Positions 9,748 through 17,848 of a stretch of DNA of 64,000 nt are shown in pieces. The notes beneath the pieces were generated by a model, which was given only the letters and a program-made list of their open reading frames with translations, was not told where the DNA came from and did no database searches. Position numbers and translations under genes: made by a program. The DNA is from Zoogloea sp. (GTDB taxonomy: Bacteria; Pseudomonadota; Gammaproteobacteria; Burkholderiales; Rhodocyclaceae). The stretch lies in contig JADKKC010000023.1 in the NCBI GenBank assembly GCA_016720685.1, positions 1 to 64,000 on the forward strand, written 5' to 3'. Positions within the stretch are counted from its first letter, which is position 1. Every line of letters starts with the position of its first letter.

Positions 9748-10643
9748 ATGGAAAAAATCAACCGCCTTATCCTCGCGTGCGCCCTGCCACTTATCTTGTC
9801 TGCCTGCGGTTTTATTGGGCAGCAACTCGCAGACAAAGCAGGGGAAGAGCGATTGCTGAAGCCCGGCGCACTTGATTTGCCATTGACAGGAATTAATGAC
9901 ACCTATCAATACAATTTCATGAACACCTATCGCATTACGCATCAGTGGCCTAGGATTTCAAATTGCAGCTATAGAAAGAATCCGATGCCGGGTGTTGAGG
10001 TGGCTCGACTGGAGAGTTCTATTCTGTCTTTGATATCTACGAGCTTGATGGACATACATGGCAAGCCGGATCAATGTCATTCGAAGAATACAAGCGAAAT
10101 CGTTATGTTCATCCGAGCTATCCAAAGCCAGAGCCAACGTTCGACGACTACGCCTACTACCGGAGTTTCGACCGCTATGTCCGTAGCGTCAAAAGAATCA
10201 ATCCTGTGGTTTATGACAAGATCACAAGAAGACGCATCGAAGGTGCTTCGGAGGTGATTGAAGTAGGGCTTCAGGTGCTGTGTCATCAGTCTTGGTACAA
10301 GTCCCAGCACAGCATCGCCATGTATCTTCGAAAATGGTCGGTGGATCAATATATAAATTGGCAACAAACCAATGCGCCGCGACTCGGTCAGGTGAGCCGA
10401 CAACGCCGTGGCACACTGGACTGGACAGTCCTGGAGTTTCAGCTGGAGCCGCAACCGAATAACGGCGGGTCCAGTGGCCCCTATCAATACTGGATGCTTC
10501 CTGTCGGAGAAACAGGCTATACGTTCATGCTCGGACTTGGAGCCAATCAGGAGTCACTCAAGCACCCGGAAACCCATGCCCGCATGCAAACCGCGTTCCT
10601 TCGCCTGATCGATTCCATGAAAATAGAGCCAATTGCACGGTAG
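9748..10643 (+). pseudogene. Tandem lipoprotein, copy 3, frameshifted
   Basis: This third copy lost one G in a GGG run at about 9999-10001 (GTTGAGGTGG where copies 1 and 2 read GTTGAGGGTGG). The N-terminal frame, with signal peptide and Cys20, runs out of register after about 84 residues. The original frame resumes and is open from before 10074 to the stop at 10643. The copy is a mosaic: the region just before the frameshift and the segment IAMYLRKW...QQTNAPRLG match copy 1, while the middle (SYPKPEPTFDDYAYYRSF) and FMLGLG match copy 2. It could be a genuine pseudogene or a homopolymer sequencing error. Confidence 0.75.
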
Positions 10644-10798
10644 GGCAATTTTCTGGCGCCGTCCCACTGAGCACGGAAACGTATCTGGCGGGGCAGTCGG
10701 GCAGAAACTTTAGAGCGGCAGCGGTGGGATTGCTGCGCAATTGAGGTCTGGGCGGAAACGGCGGTTTCAAGCCTGAAGTGCGACACCGGATTGAAAGT

Positions 10799-11458
10799 TC
10801 ATGATTTCCCGGCCAATCCGCGCAGGTAGCCGACCACGCTCGCCGACACGCTGAGAATGTGGGCCTGCGCGGCCGCGTCGGCCCGCCGGGGGTCGCCGGA
10901 GGCGATGGCCTCGATCACGCCGTCGTGCTCATCAACCACCCGCTTCAGGTGCGCCGCAAAGCCGCAGCTTTGCACGATGAAGAAATCCGACAATTCGAAG
11001 TTGGCCAGCTGACGGTTGCAGATCAGCGGCGAATGCGCCATCTGGTGCAGCTGCCGGTGAAACTGCACGTTGATGCGCCGGTATTCTTCGGGGCTTGCCA
11101 GCTCGGGCCCGGGCGCATCGAGCTGGCTGTTGATCTCGCGCAGGGCGGCCAGTTCATCGGCGTTCGCGCGGGTGGCGGCCAGCCCGGCGATCACGCCTTC
11201 TACCGCGGCAAACATGCGGTAGAAATCCTCCACCTCGTCGGCCGACGGCGCGATCACCTCGCAGCCGACCTGGGCCGTAATGCGCACGAAGCCCCGCTCC
11301 TGCAGGCTGTTGAGCGCCGTCATGATGGGCTGCCGACTGATGCCGGTTTCCTCGCCGATGTCCTTCACCGAAATCCGCTCGCCGAAGCGATAACGCCCGG
11401 CGAGCAGACGCTGCAGGATCTCCTGAAAGATGACGGCTTTTTTGTGGGGCATTTCCAT
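10799..11458 (-). CDS. GntR-family transcriptional regulator, FCD subfamily
   Basis: A protein of about 219 residues. The N-terminal winged helix-turn-helix reads AGRYRFGERISVKDIGEETGISRQPIMTAL, and is followed by an all-helical FCD ligand domain with the usual Asp and His metal ligands (for example RINVQFHRQLHQMAHSP). FCD regulators usually repress catabolic or transport genes until a small organic acid binds. The ATG at 11458 is preferred; a TTG at 11521 would add 21 residues. The gene is divergent from the ABC binding-protein gene, and an 18-bp perfect palindrome lies between them. It therefore probably controls the binding-protein and monooxygenase genes (inference). Confidence 0.85.
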   Translation of the reverse strand: MEMPHKKAVIFQEILQRLLAGRYRFGERISVKDIGEETGISRQPIMTALNSLQERGFVRITAQVGCEVIAPSADEVEDFYRMFAAVEGVIAGLAATRANADELAALREINSQLDAPGPELASPEEYRRINVQFHRQLHQMAHSPLICNRQLANFELSDFFIVQSCGFAAHLKRVVDEHDGVIEAIASGDPRRADAAAQAHILSVSASVVGYLRGLAGKS

Positions 11459-11580
11459 GCTGTCCGGCTGTGTGGAAGAGTCGATCGCAAAACGGGGAGG
11501 AATGTTAGCACCCGCAAGCAAAGAGGCGGCCGCCGGAAATTTACCTCCTGTCAGTGTGAAGAGAGCTTGCTTTTCATTTC

Positions 11581-11598
11581 TTGCATGCTAGCATGCAA
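11581..11598. promoter_or_regulatory. Candidate GntR operator (18-bp perfect palindrome)
   Basis: TTGCATGCTAGCATGCAA is a perfect inverted repeat in the GntR / binding-protein divergent region, 35 bp upstream of the binding-protein ATG. FCD-type GntR regulators bind short palindromes of this size placed in this way. Binding by this regulator is inference. Confidence 0.6.
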
Positions 11599-11633
11599 GA
11601 TCAAACTGCGCCCCATAAAACAGGAGACAAACC

Positions 11634-12774
11634 ATGCAGACCCGCCTCAAGACTTCCGTTGCCGCCCTCGCCCTTTCCGTGGCCGGAGGCTTCCGCCCTG
11701 GCCGACATCAACGTCGGCGTCGTGTTCTCGCTGACCGGCCCGGCTGCATCCCTTGGCGCCGAAACCAAAAAGGCCGTCGAGCTGATGCCGCAAACCCTGG
11801 GCGCCGAGAAGATCAACTACATCATCCTCGACGACGCCACCGACCCGACCAACGCGGTGAAAAACGCCCGCAAGCTGATCGGCGAGAACAAGGTCGACGT
11901 GATCCTGGGGCCCAACCTGATCACCTCCGGCACCGCGATGGCCGATGTCGCCAACGAGGAAAAAACCGTGCTGCTGTCGATGGCCCCGATCGAAGTCGCG
12001 GCCGACAAGCAGAAGTGGGCCTTCCGCGTCGAACCCACCGCCGAAATCATGGTTGGGCGCGCCGTTGCCGACATGAAGGAAAAGGGCATCAAGACGGTCG
12101 GCTTCGTCGGCTTCAACGATTCCTGGGGCGAACTGCTGCTGAAGGCCCTCACCAAAACCTCCGACGCCGCCGGCATCAAGATCGTGGCCACCGAGCGCTT
12201 CGCCCGCACCGACACCTCCGTTACCGGCCAGGCGCTCAAGGTGGTTGCGGCCAAGCCGGATGCGGTGTTTGTCGGCGGCTCCGGCACGCCGGCGGCGCTC
12301 CCCCAGTCCACGCTGCGCGAGCGCGGCTACAAGGGCCCGATCTACCAGTCCCACGCCGTGGCCAACCGGGATTTCCTGCGCGTTGGCGGCAAGGCCGTAG
12401 AAGGCGCGCGCCTGGCCGTTGCGCCGGTGCTGGTGGCCGAACAACTGCCCGACAGCCATCCGAACAAGAAGGTCGGCCTGGCCTTTGTGCAGGCAGTCGA
12501 AGCCAAGAACGGCCCCAACACCCGCTCGACCTTCGCCGGCGCCTCGTGGGACGGCTGGCTGATGCTCGAAGGCGCCTTCACCACCGCGCTGAAATCCGCC
12601 AAGCCCGGCACCCCGGCCTTCCGCGAAGCCGTGCGCGACGCGCTGGAAAAAACCTCCAAACTGGTCGGCGCCAACGGCACCTACACCATGTCGCCCACCA
12701 ACCACGGCGGCTACGCCCCGACCAGCCCGGTGCTGATCGAAGTGGCCAACGGCAGCTGGAAGCTGGTCAAGTAA
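11634..12774 (+). pseudogene. ABC-type branched-chain amino acid / aromatic compound substrate-binding protein, frameshifted in signal peptide
   Basis: The ATG at 11634 has a good ribosome-binding site (AGGAGA) and begins an export signal, MQTRLKTSVAALALSVAG. The mature Peripla_BP_6 domain (ADINVGVVFSLTGPAASLG onward, to the stop at 12774) is in a different frame. One extra base lies around 11684-11690 (GGCCGGAGGC), so as written the signal is not joined to the mature protein. The family supplies ligands to LivFGHM-type ABC importers, yet no permease or ATPase gene is nearby. Its place between a GntR regulator and an aromatic hydroxylase suggests uptake of an aromatic acid (inference). It could be a real loss of function or a sequencing error. 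Confidence 0.75.
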
Positions 12775-12802
12775 ACCGGCGCACCGACCGAGACGGACAA
12801 CG

Positions 12803-14560
12803 ATGAGTACGACGACAAATTTCGACACCGACGTGCTGGTTGTGGGCTCCGGCCCCACCGGCGCGGTCACCGCGCTGGCGCTCGCCACCTACGGCGTGCG
12901 CGTGCACATGGTGTCCAAGTGGAACTGGCTGGCCGACACGCCGCGCGCCCACATCACCAACCAGCGCGCCATGGAAGTGCTGCGCGACCTCGGCATCGAG
13001 GACGAGGTACGCAAGTACGCCACCGCCTGGGACCAGATGGGCGACACCCTGTTCACCACCAGCCTGGCCGGCGAGGAAATCGCCCGCCTGCGCACCTGGG
13101 GCACGGGTGACGAGCGCCACGGCGACTACGTGCAGGGCAGCCCCTGCCCGCTGCTCGACCTGACCCAGCCGCTGATGGAGCCGCTGCTGGTGAAGAACGC
13201 GGCCGAACGCGGCACCACGCTCGCGTTCAACACCGAGTACCTCGGGCACGAACAGGACGCCGACGGCGTCACGGTGAGCCTGAAAGACCGCCTCTCGGGC
13301 CGCGAATACACGCTGCGCGCCCGCTACCTGGTTGGCGCCGACGGGGCCCGCTCAAAGATTGCCGACGACATCGGCCTGCCGCTGGTCGGCCAGCTGGCAC
13401 GCGCCGGCACCGCCTACGTGGTTTTCAACGCCGACCTCAGCCGCTACGTGGCCCACCGGCCGGCGATCCTGCACTGGGTCGTCACGCCGGCGGCCGGTTT
13501 TGGCGAGATCGGCATGGGCCTGCTGCGGGCCGTGCGACCGTGGGACCAGTGGATTGCCGGCTGGGGCTTCAACATGACCGACGGCGAACCCGACCTGTCG
13601 GACGAAACCGTGACCGGCAAGATCCGCACCCTGGTGGGCGACCCGAACCTGGAAGTTGAGCTTGTGCGCAGCTCCACCTGGTATGTGAACCAGCAGCACG
13701 CCACCCATTACTCCAGCGGCCGCGTGTTTTGCGGCGGCGACGCGGTGCACCGCCACCCGCCGTCGAGCGGGCTGGGGTCCAACACCTGCATGCAGGACGC
13801 CTTCAACCTGGCCTGGAAGCTGGCTTTCGTGGTCAAGGGCTACGCCGGCCCCGGCCTGCTGGAGTCGTACAGCGACGAGCGGGCTCCGGTTGGCAAGCAG
13901 ATCGTGGCGCGTGCCAACCAGTCGCGCCAGGACTACGCGCCGCTCAACGCCTGCTTCCGCGCCGAGGGCGGTGAAAACCCGGTGGCCGCCGGCCTCGCCC
14001 GCCTTCGCGCACCCACGCCGGAGGGCGTAAAAACCCGCCAGGCGCTGCAGGAGGCGCTGGAGCTGAAGAACACCGAGTTCAATGCCCAGGGCGTGGAGCT
14101 GAACCAGCGCTACGAATCCACCGCCGTCGCGCCCGACCCGGCGGCCGGCGAGGAGGTGTGGCAGCGCGATCGCCAGCTCTACCTGCAGGCCACGACCCGC
14201 CCCGGCGCCAAGATTCCCCACGCCTGGCTGGTCAATGAGCGCGGCGTGCGCGTCTCCACGCTGGATGTCACCGGCAAGGGCAAGTTCTCCCTCGTCACCG
14301 GCATCGCCGGGCAGGCCTGGGTACGCGCGGCGCGCGGCATGGAACTGCCCTGGCTGCGCATCGTGGTCACCGGCGAAAAAGGCAGCCTCGACCCCTACTG
14401 CGCCTGGCAGCGGGTGCGCGAAATCCACGAAGCCGGCGCCCTGCTGGTACGCCCGGACGGCTACATCGCCTGGCGCCAGAGCGACGCGGTGTGGGATGAC
14501 GCCGACGCGCAAAGCCAGTTGAAGGCCGCGCTCGACGCGGTGCTGGATCGACACGACTGA
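12803..14560 (+). CDS. FAD-dependent aromatic monooxygenase (TfdB / phenol hydroxylase-like)
   Basis: This is a 585-residue class A flavoprotein hydroxylase, close to the length of 2,4-dichlorophenol 6-monooxygenase. The Rossmann FAD site VVGSGPTGAVTALAL sits at residues 10-25. The DG-type motif is in YLVGADGARSKIADDIG. The second FAD motif is GGDAVHRHPPSSGLGSNTCMQDA. A thioredoxin-like C-terminal domain follows. It should hydroxylate a phenolic ring using NAD(P)H and O2. It lies 28 bp after the binding-protein gene on the same strand and is followed by a strong terminator, so the pair is probably one transcript. Family assignment is firm; the substrate is not readable from sequence. Confidence 0.88.
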   Translation: MSTTTNFDTDVLVVGSGPTGAVTALALATYGVRVHMVSKWNWLADTPRAHITNQRAMEVLRDLGIEDEVRKYATAWDQMGDTLFTTSLAGEEIARLRTWGTGDERHGDYVQGSPCPLLDLTQPLMEPLLVKNAAERGTTLAFNTEYLGHEQDADGVTVSLKDRLSGREYTLRARYLVGADGARSKIADDIGLPLVGQLARAGTAYVVFNADLSRYVAHRPAILHWVVTPAAGFGEIGMGLLRAVRPWDQWIAGWGFNMTDGEPDLSDETVTGKIRTLVGDPNLEVELVRSSTWYVNQQHATHYSSGRVFCGGDAVHRHPPSSGLGSNTCMQDAFNLAWKLAFVVKGYAGPGLLESYSDERAPVGKQIVARANQSRQDYAPLNACFRAEGGENPVAAGLARLRAPTPEGVKTRQALQEALELKNTEFNAQGVELNQRYESTAVAPDPAAGEEVWQRDRQLYLQATTRPGAKIPHAWLVNERGVRVSTLDVTGKGKFSLVTGIAGQAWVRAARGMELPWLRIVVTGEKGSLDPYCAWQRVREIHEAGALLVRPDGYIAWRQSDAVWDDADAQSQLKAALDAVLDRHD

Positions 14561-14590
14561 CGCGCTGAGCGCGCCGGCGCGGCAATCAAG

Positions 14591-14626
14591 AAATCCGGAA
14601 CCCGCTTGGGGTTCCGGATTTTTTTT
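14591..14626. terminator. Intrinsic terminator after the monooxygenase
   Basis: A perfect 13-bp stem AAATCCGGAACCC / GGGTTCCGGATTT with a 5-nt loop runs into eight T residues. It ends the plus-strand monooxygenase transcript. Confidence 0.9.
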
Positions 14627-14691
14627 GGTGCTGTCAGCGTTGTGTGTGGAAATGCATCTATCCGACGCTGCGCCCTGCGCAATGCCGGCGT

Positions 14692-14723
14692 TTTGTGGGG
14701 GCGACTGAAGTCGCCCCCACAAA
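14692..14723. repeat. REP-like palindrome
   Basis: TTTGTGGGGGCGACT and its exact reverse complement are separated by only 2 nt. This 15-bp stem between convergent genes has the look of an extragenic palindromic (REP) element. No T tract follows, so it is not a simple terminator. Confidence 0.6.
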
Positions 14724-14761
14724 GGCACAACAGCCCTGGTTCTGAAGTGCTCAAGGCGGGC

Positions 14762-15987
14762 TTAGTCGGGCTGAAGTCCGACCAACGAGCGCTCGATCCG
14801 GGCTTCGCGAATCGGCAGATTGATCACCGCAGCCATGGCGGCCAGGGCCATGTCGGCGTACCACATCCAGCTGTAATTGCCGAACTCCACCACCGCCAGG
14901 CCACCCAGCCAGGCGCCGAGAAAACCGCCGATCTGGTGGGACAGCAAGGTAAGGCCGAACAGCGTGCCGAGGTAGCGCACCCCAAAGAGCTTGCTCACAA
15001 GGGCGGCGGTAGGCGGCACGGTGGCGAGCCAGGTAAAGCCGAGACCGGCGGCGAACACGTAAAAGGTCAGCGCCGAGGACGGCAGGAGCAGATAGCCGCC
15101 GATCAGCAGCACGCGGGAGCCGTACATCACCGCCAGCACGTACTTGCTGCGGTAGCGGGACACGCAGGAACCGGCGTAGAGGCTGCCGAAGAGATTCGCC
15201 AGCCCGATGATGGCGAGGGACCAGCTGGCGACGGCGGGCGGCAGGCCGCACAGATTCACCTCGCCCGGCAGATGGGTGACGAGAAAGGCAATGTGGAAAC
15301 CGCAGGTAAAAAAGCCCAGGTGCAGAAGCAGGTAGCTGCGATCGACCAGCGCGCCCCGGATCGCCTGCATCAGCCCCTGCTCCGCTTCGGCATGGGTCGG
15401 CGGCGGTGTCGTCACCGGGCGGGTCAGCCGCCCCACCAGCGGCAGCGCGGTCAGCGCCATCAAGGCCATGGCCCACATGGCATTGACCCAGCCGACGGTC
15501 TGGATGAGCTTTTGCAGGATGGGCGCGAACAGGAACTGGCCAAAGGAGCCCCCGGCGTTGATGATGCCCGACGCGGTGCCGCGTGCCTCGACGGGCAGCC
15601 GCGGGCGGCGGCGCCGATCAGCACCGAGAAGCTGGCCGCCCCGGCGCCGACCTGGGTCATCAGGCCGATGGCCACGGCAAGGCCGAAACCCGAATCCATG
15701 AACGGGGTGACCGCACAGCCCAGGGCCAGCAAGATCACGGCGGCCAGCAGCACCGGGCGGGGCCCGTAGTGATCGGCCACCGCGCCCGCCACCGGCTGGA
15801 TCGCGCCCCAGGTGAACTGGCCGATCGCCATGGCAAGGCTGATGGTGGCAATGCCCAGACCGGTCGCGCTGTTGAGCGGGCTGACGAACAGCCCGAGCGA
15901 CTGGCGTGTGCCCATCGTGATCGCCAGGATGCCGGCGGCCAGCAAGGTGGTGAGCAGGGCCCCGGGGCTGCGCAGAGAACGGAACAT
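14762..15987 (-). pseudogene. Major facilitator superfamily transporter, frameshifted
   Basis: The N-terminal half (ATG at 15987, MFRSLRSPGALLTTLL...) contains MGTRQSLGLFVSPL and DHYGPRP, the MFS loop 2-3 motif, within several hydrophobic helices. Its frame breaks after SVLIGAAAR at about 15597-15606, where one base is missing. The rest continues in another frame, through INAGGSFGQF and NAMWAMALMALTALPLVG to the stop at 14762. Rejoined, it is a 12-helix carrier of about 408 residues. It is last in a tight operon with the thioesterase, GST and HCCA-isomerase genes (10 bp after the last), so it probably imported the operon's substrate. Either a pseudogene or a sequencing error in a GC-rich run. 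Confidence 0.75.
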
Positions 15988-15997
15988 GGCTTGCCTG

Positions 15998-16615
15998 TCA
16001 GAAGGATGGAGACGTTGCGGAGGCCAGGGCGGCGGCGAGCAGATCCACCCTGTCGCTACCCCAGAACAGCTCCCCCCGATAGACGAAGGTGGGAGCGCCG
16101 AACACGCCGAGGGCTTCGGCCTTCGCCTGCGCGGCGGCCAGCTCGGCCTGGGCGTGGGTGTCCCGCCAGCTGCGCCAGTCGCCTGCGTCCAGCCCGGCCA
16201 CGGCAAGGGCGGCCTCGATTGCCGCAGGGGATTCCAGGTCGAATTCCCGGCGCCAGAAGGCCGCCAGCATCGGCTCGCAGAATTCCCACAGGCGATTACG
16301 CGATCTGGCGAACAGCATGGCCTGGCTGGCGAGGGTGGCGTCCCACAGCTTGGTGGTGGAGCGGATCGTCAGCCCCTGGAGCTTGGCCAGCCGGCGGCAA
16401 TCCATGTACAGGTACTTGACCTTGGCGATGTCACGGCCGGATCGCTCTTCAACCTCGCCGCCATACGCAGACCGAAAATCGGTGATGAACGGCCACCACT
16501 CGAACGCGACGCCGCTGTGCTCCGCCAGCCGCCGGGCAGGCTTGAGCGCGAGGTAGGAATAGGGGCTGCGCAGGTCGATGAAGGCGTCCACGCCCGGCGT
16601 GTCGTGCTCAGTCAT
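15998..16615 (-). CDS. 2-hydroxychromene-2-carboxylate isomerase-like protein (DsbA/kappa-GST fold)
   Basis: This is a 205-residue protein. The N-terminus DAFIDLRSPYSYLAL places a serine (SPYS) where DsbA has its CXXC, as in HCCA isomerases. The C-terminal thioredoxin half has GVFGAPTFVYRGELFWGSDRVDLL, with the conserved cis-Pro. Known members are glutathione-dependent isomerases of naphthalene and related aromatic pathways. It follows the GST gene by 6 bp and precedes the MFS gene by 10 bp, which supports a glutathione-linked aromatic catabolic operon. The precise reaction may differ from naphthalene degradation, since no dioxygenase genes are present. Confidence 0.8.
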   Translation of the reverse strand: MTEHDTPGVDAFIDLRSPYSYLALKPARRLAEHSGVAFEWWPFITDFRSAYGGEVEERSGRDIAKVKYLYMDCRRLAKLQGLTIRSTTKLWDATLASQAMLFARSRNRLWEFCEPMLAAFWRREFDLESPAAIEAALAVAGLDAGDWRSWRDTHAQAELAAAQAKAEALGVFGAPTFVYRGELFWGSDRVDLLAAALASATSPSF

Positions 16616-16621
16616 GGGCGA

Positions 16622-17302
16622 TCATTCCACCTTGAAAAGATTCTGTTTGGCCGCGGCCGAGGTGGCCACATCGACCCAGCGCTCGCGCAGCAGATCCACG
16701 CCCCGCCCAACCGCCGGCCGGCTGCGCACGCGCCCGTACCAGGCCTGCACCTTGGCAAAATCGTCGAGGGCCACGCCGGTGAGCTTGTGGATGCGGACCC
16801 ACGGAAAGCAGGCCATGTCGGCAATCGAGTAATCGCCGCCGATGTAGTCCCGGCCAGCCAGGCGCTGATCGAGCACCTTGAGCAGCCGCCGCGTTTCGTG
16901 TTGATAGCGCTCGATGGCGTAGGGCAGCGGCTGGGGCGCGTAGCGGAAGAAATGCTGGGCCTGCCCCATCATCGGCCCGAGCCCGCCCACCTGCCAGAAC
17001 AGCCATTGCAGCACTTCGATGCGCTGGCGCGGGTCGGCCGGAATAAAACGCTTTTCCTTCTCGGCCAGATAAAGCATCACCGCCCCGCTCTCGAACACCG
17101 TGACGGGCGCGCCGCCATCCACCGGCGCGTGATCGACGATGGCCGGAATCCTGGCGTTGGGGTTGATGGCCCGGTAGCCGGCCTCGCGCTGCGCGCCCTG
17201 GGTGATGTCGATGGGAATGAGCCGATAGGGAATGCCCAGCTCCTCCACCAGGATCTGCACCTTGTGCCCGTTGGGCGCGGGCCAGCTGTAAAGGTCGATC
17301 AT
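16622..17302 (-). CDS. Glutathione S-transferase family protein (YfcG/Ure2-like)
   Basis: This is a 226-residue protein. The N-terminal thioredoxin-like domain has YSWPAPNGHKVQILVEELGIPY, the Asn-Gly-containing active-site loop of the Nu/Ure2-like class, plus INPNARIPAIVD (cis-Pro) and the glutathione-binding ESGAVMLYLAEKE. The C-terminal domain is all-helical and includes DYSIADMACFPWV. It is cytoplasmic and likely uses glutathione on an electrophilic or hydroperoxide substrate. It lies 6 bp from both neighbours in the operon, and so is presumably translated with the HCCA-isomerase-like enzyme. Confidence 0.85.
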   Translation of the reverse strand: MIDLYSWPAPNGHKVQILVEELGIPYRLIPIDITQGAQREAGYRAINPNARIPAIVDHAPVDGGAPVTVFESGAVMLYLAEKEKRFIPADPRQRIEVLQWLFWQVGGLGPMMGQAQHFFRYAPQPLPYAIERYQHETRRLLKVLDQRLAGRDYIGGDYSIADMACFPWVRIHKLTGVALDDFAKVQAWYGRVRSRPAVGRGVDLLRERWVDVATSAAAKQNLFKVE

Positions 17303-17308
17303 GGCTTT

Positions 17309-17752
17309 CTACTTTTCGACCTTGCCGTGCATGACCATGATGGTTTGCTGCATCAGCGCACACAGCGATTCCTTGCCGTCCTTGACCGCAAAAACCTCGG
17401 CCTTGGTGACGATCAGCGTCCGTCCGGAGCGCAGCACCTCGCCCCGGGCGATGAGCTTTTCACCATCGGCCGGCGCCATCAGGTTCATCTTGAATTCCAC
17501 GGTGAGCACCGAGGCGCTGGCCGGCACCATGGTCATGGCCGCATAACCGGCCGCCGAATCGGCAATCATGCCGACCACGCCCCCATGCACAAAACCGTGC
17601 TGCTGCTCGACGCCCTGCCAGTGGGGCAGGTGAATTTCGGTGCGGCCCTGCTCCACCACCGGCAAGCTGGCCTGGATGAGGTGCATCGCGTTCTGCCGCT
17701 CAAAACTGGCGCGGACACGCTCGGCGAAGTGGGGATCGGAAATGTGGGCCAT
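17309..17752 (-). CDS. PaaI-family hotdog thioesterase
   Basis: This is a 147-residue single hotdog domain. The diagnostic segment QQHGFVHGGVVGMIADSAAGYAA carries the HGG loop and the catalytic acidic position of 4HBT/PaaI thioesterases, which hydrolyse aryl- or acyl-CoA esters. It is first in the minus-strand operon and faces the LysR gene across a 96-bp divergent gap that must contain the operon promoter. Its presence suggests that a CoA-activated aromatic intermediate occurs in the pathway (inference). Confidence 0.85.
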   Translation of the reverse strand: MAHISDPHFAERVRASFERQNAMHLIQASLPVVEQGRTEIHLPHWQGVEQQHGFVHGGVVGMIADSAAGYAAMTMVPASASVLTVEFKMNLMAPADGEKLIARGEVLRSGRTLIVTKAEVFAVKDGKESLCALMQQTIMVMHGKVEK

Positions 17753-17848
17753 GTCTCAAGTCTCCGGGGAGGGGGAATGACCTGCATTAGAATTCATGGA
17801 TTGGCGCCGCACAACCGAGTTTTTCGGCCCTTCACATGAGTAGAGAGA

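Larger units (their letters stand above)
8543..10753. repeat. Flank repeats of the tandem lipoprotein array
   Basis: The sequence after each lipoprotein stop is the same: 8543-8694 after copy 1, 9592-9747 after copy 2 (with one extra AAAT), and about 10644-10753 after copy 3, where similarity ends at TTGAGGTCTGGGCG. Together with the genes this gives a direct-repeat period of about 1.05 kb (ATG to ATG 1049 and 1053 bp), the product of unequal duplication. Confidence 0.85.

Noticed and set aside
7646..10753. Lipoprotein array as an insertion sequence or composite transposon.
   Set aside because: The repeated genes encode signal-peptide lipoproteins with no transposase motifs, and the units have no terminal inverted repeats.
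11581..12774. TTG start at 11581 giving one uninterrupted 397-residue binding protein.
   Set aside because: It would begin inside the operator palindrome and read an Arg/Pro-rich leader without an export signal; the real signal peptide begins at 11634 with a good ribosome-binding site in the other frame.
17753..17848. LysR box in the divergent LysR/thioesterase gap.
   Set aside because: AGAATTCA near 17789 is only partly symmetric and no clear T-N11-A with matching arms could be defended.
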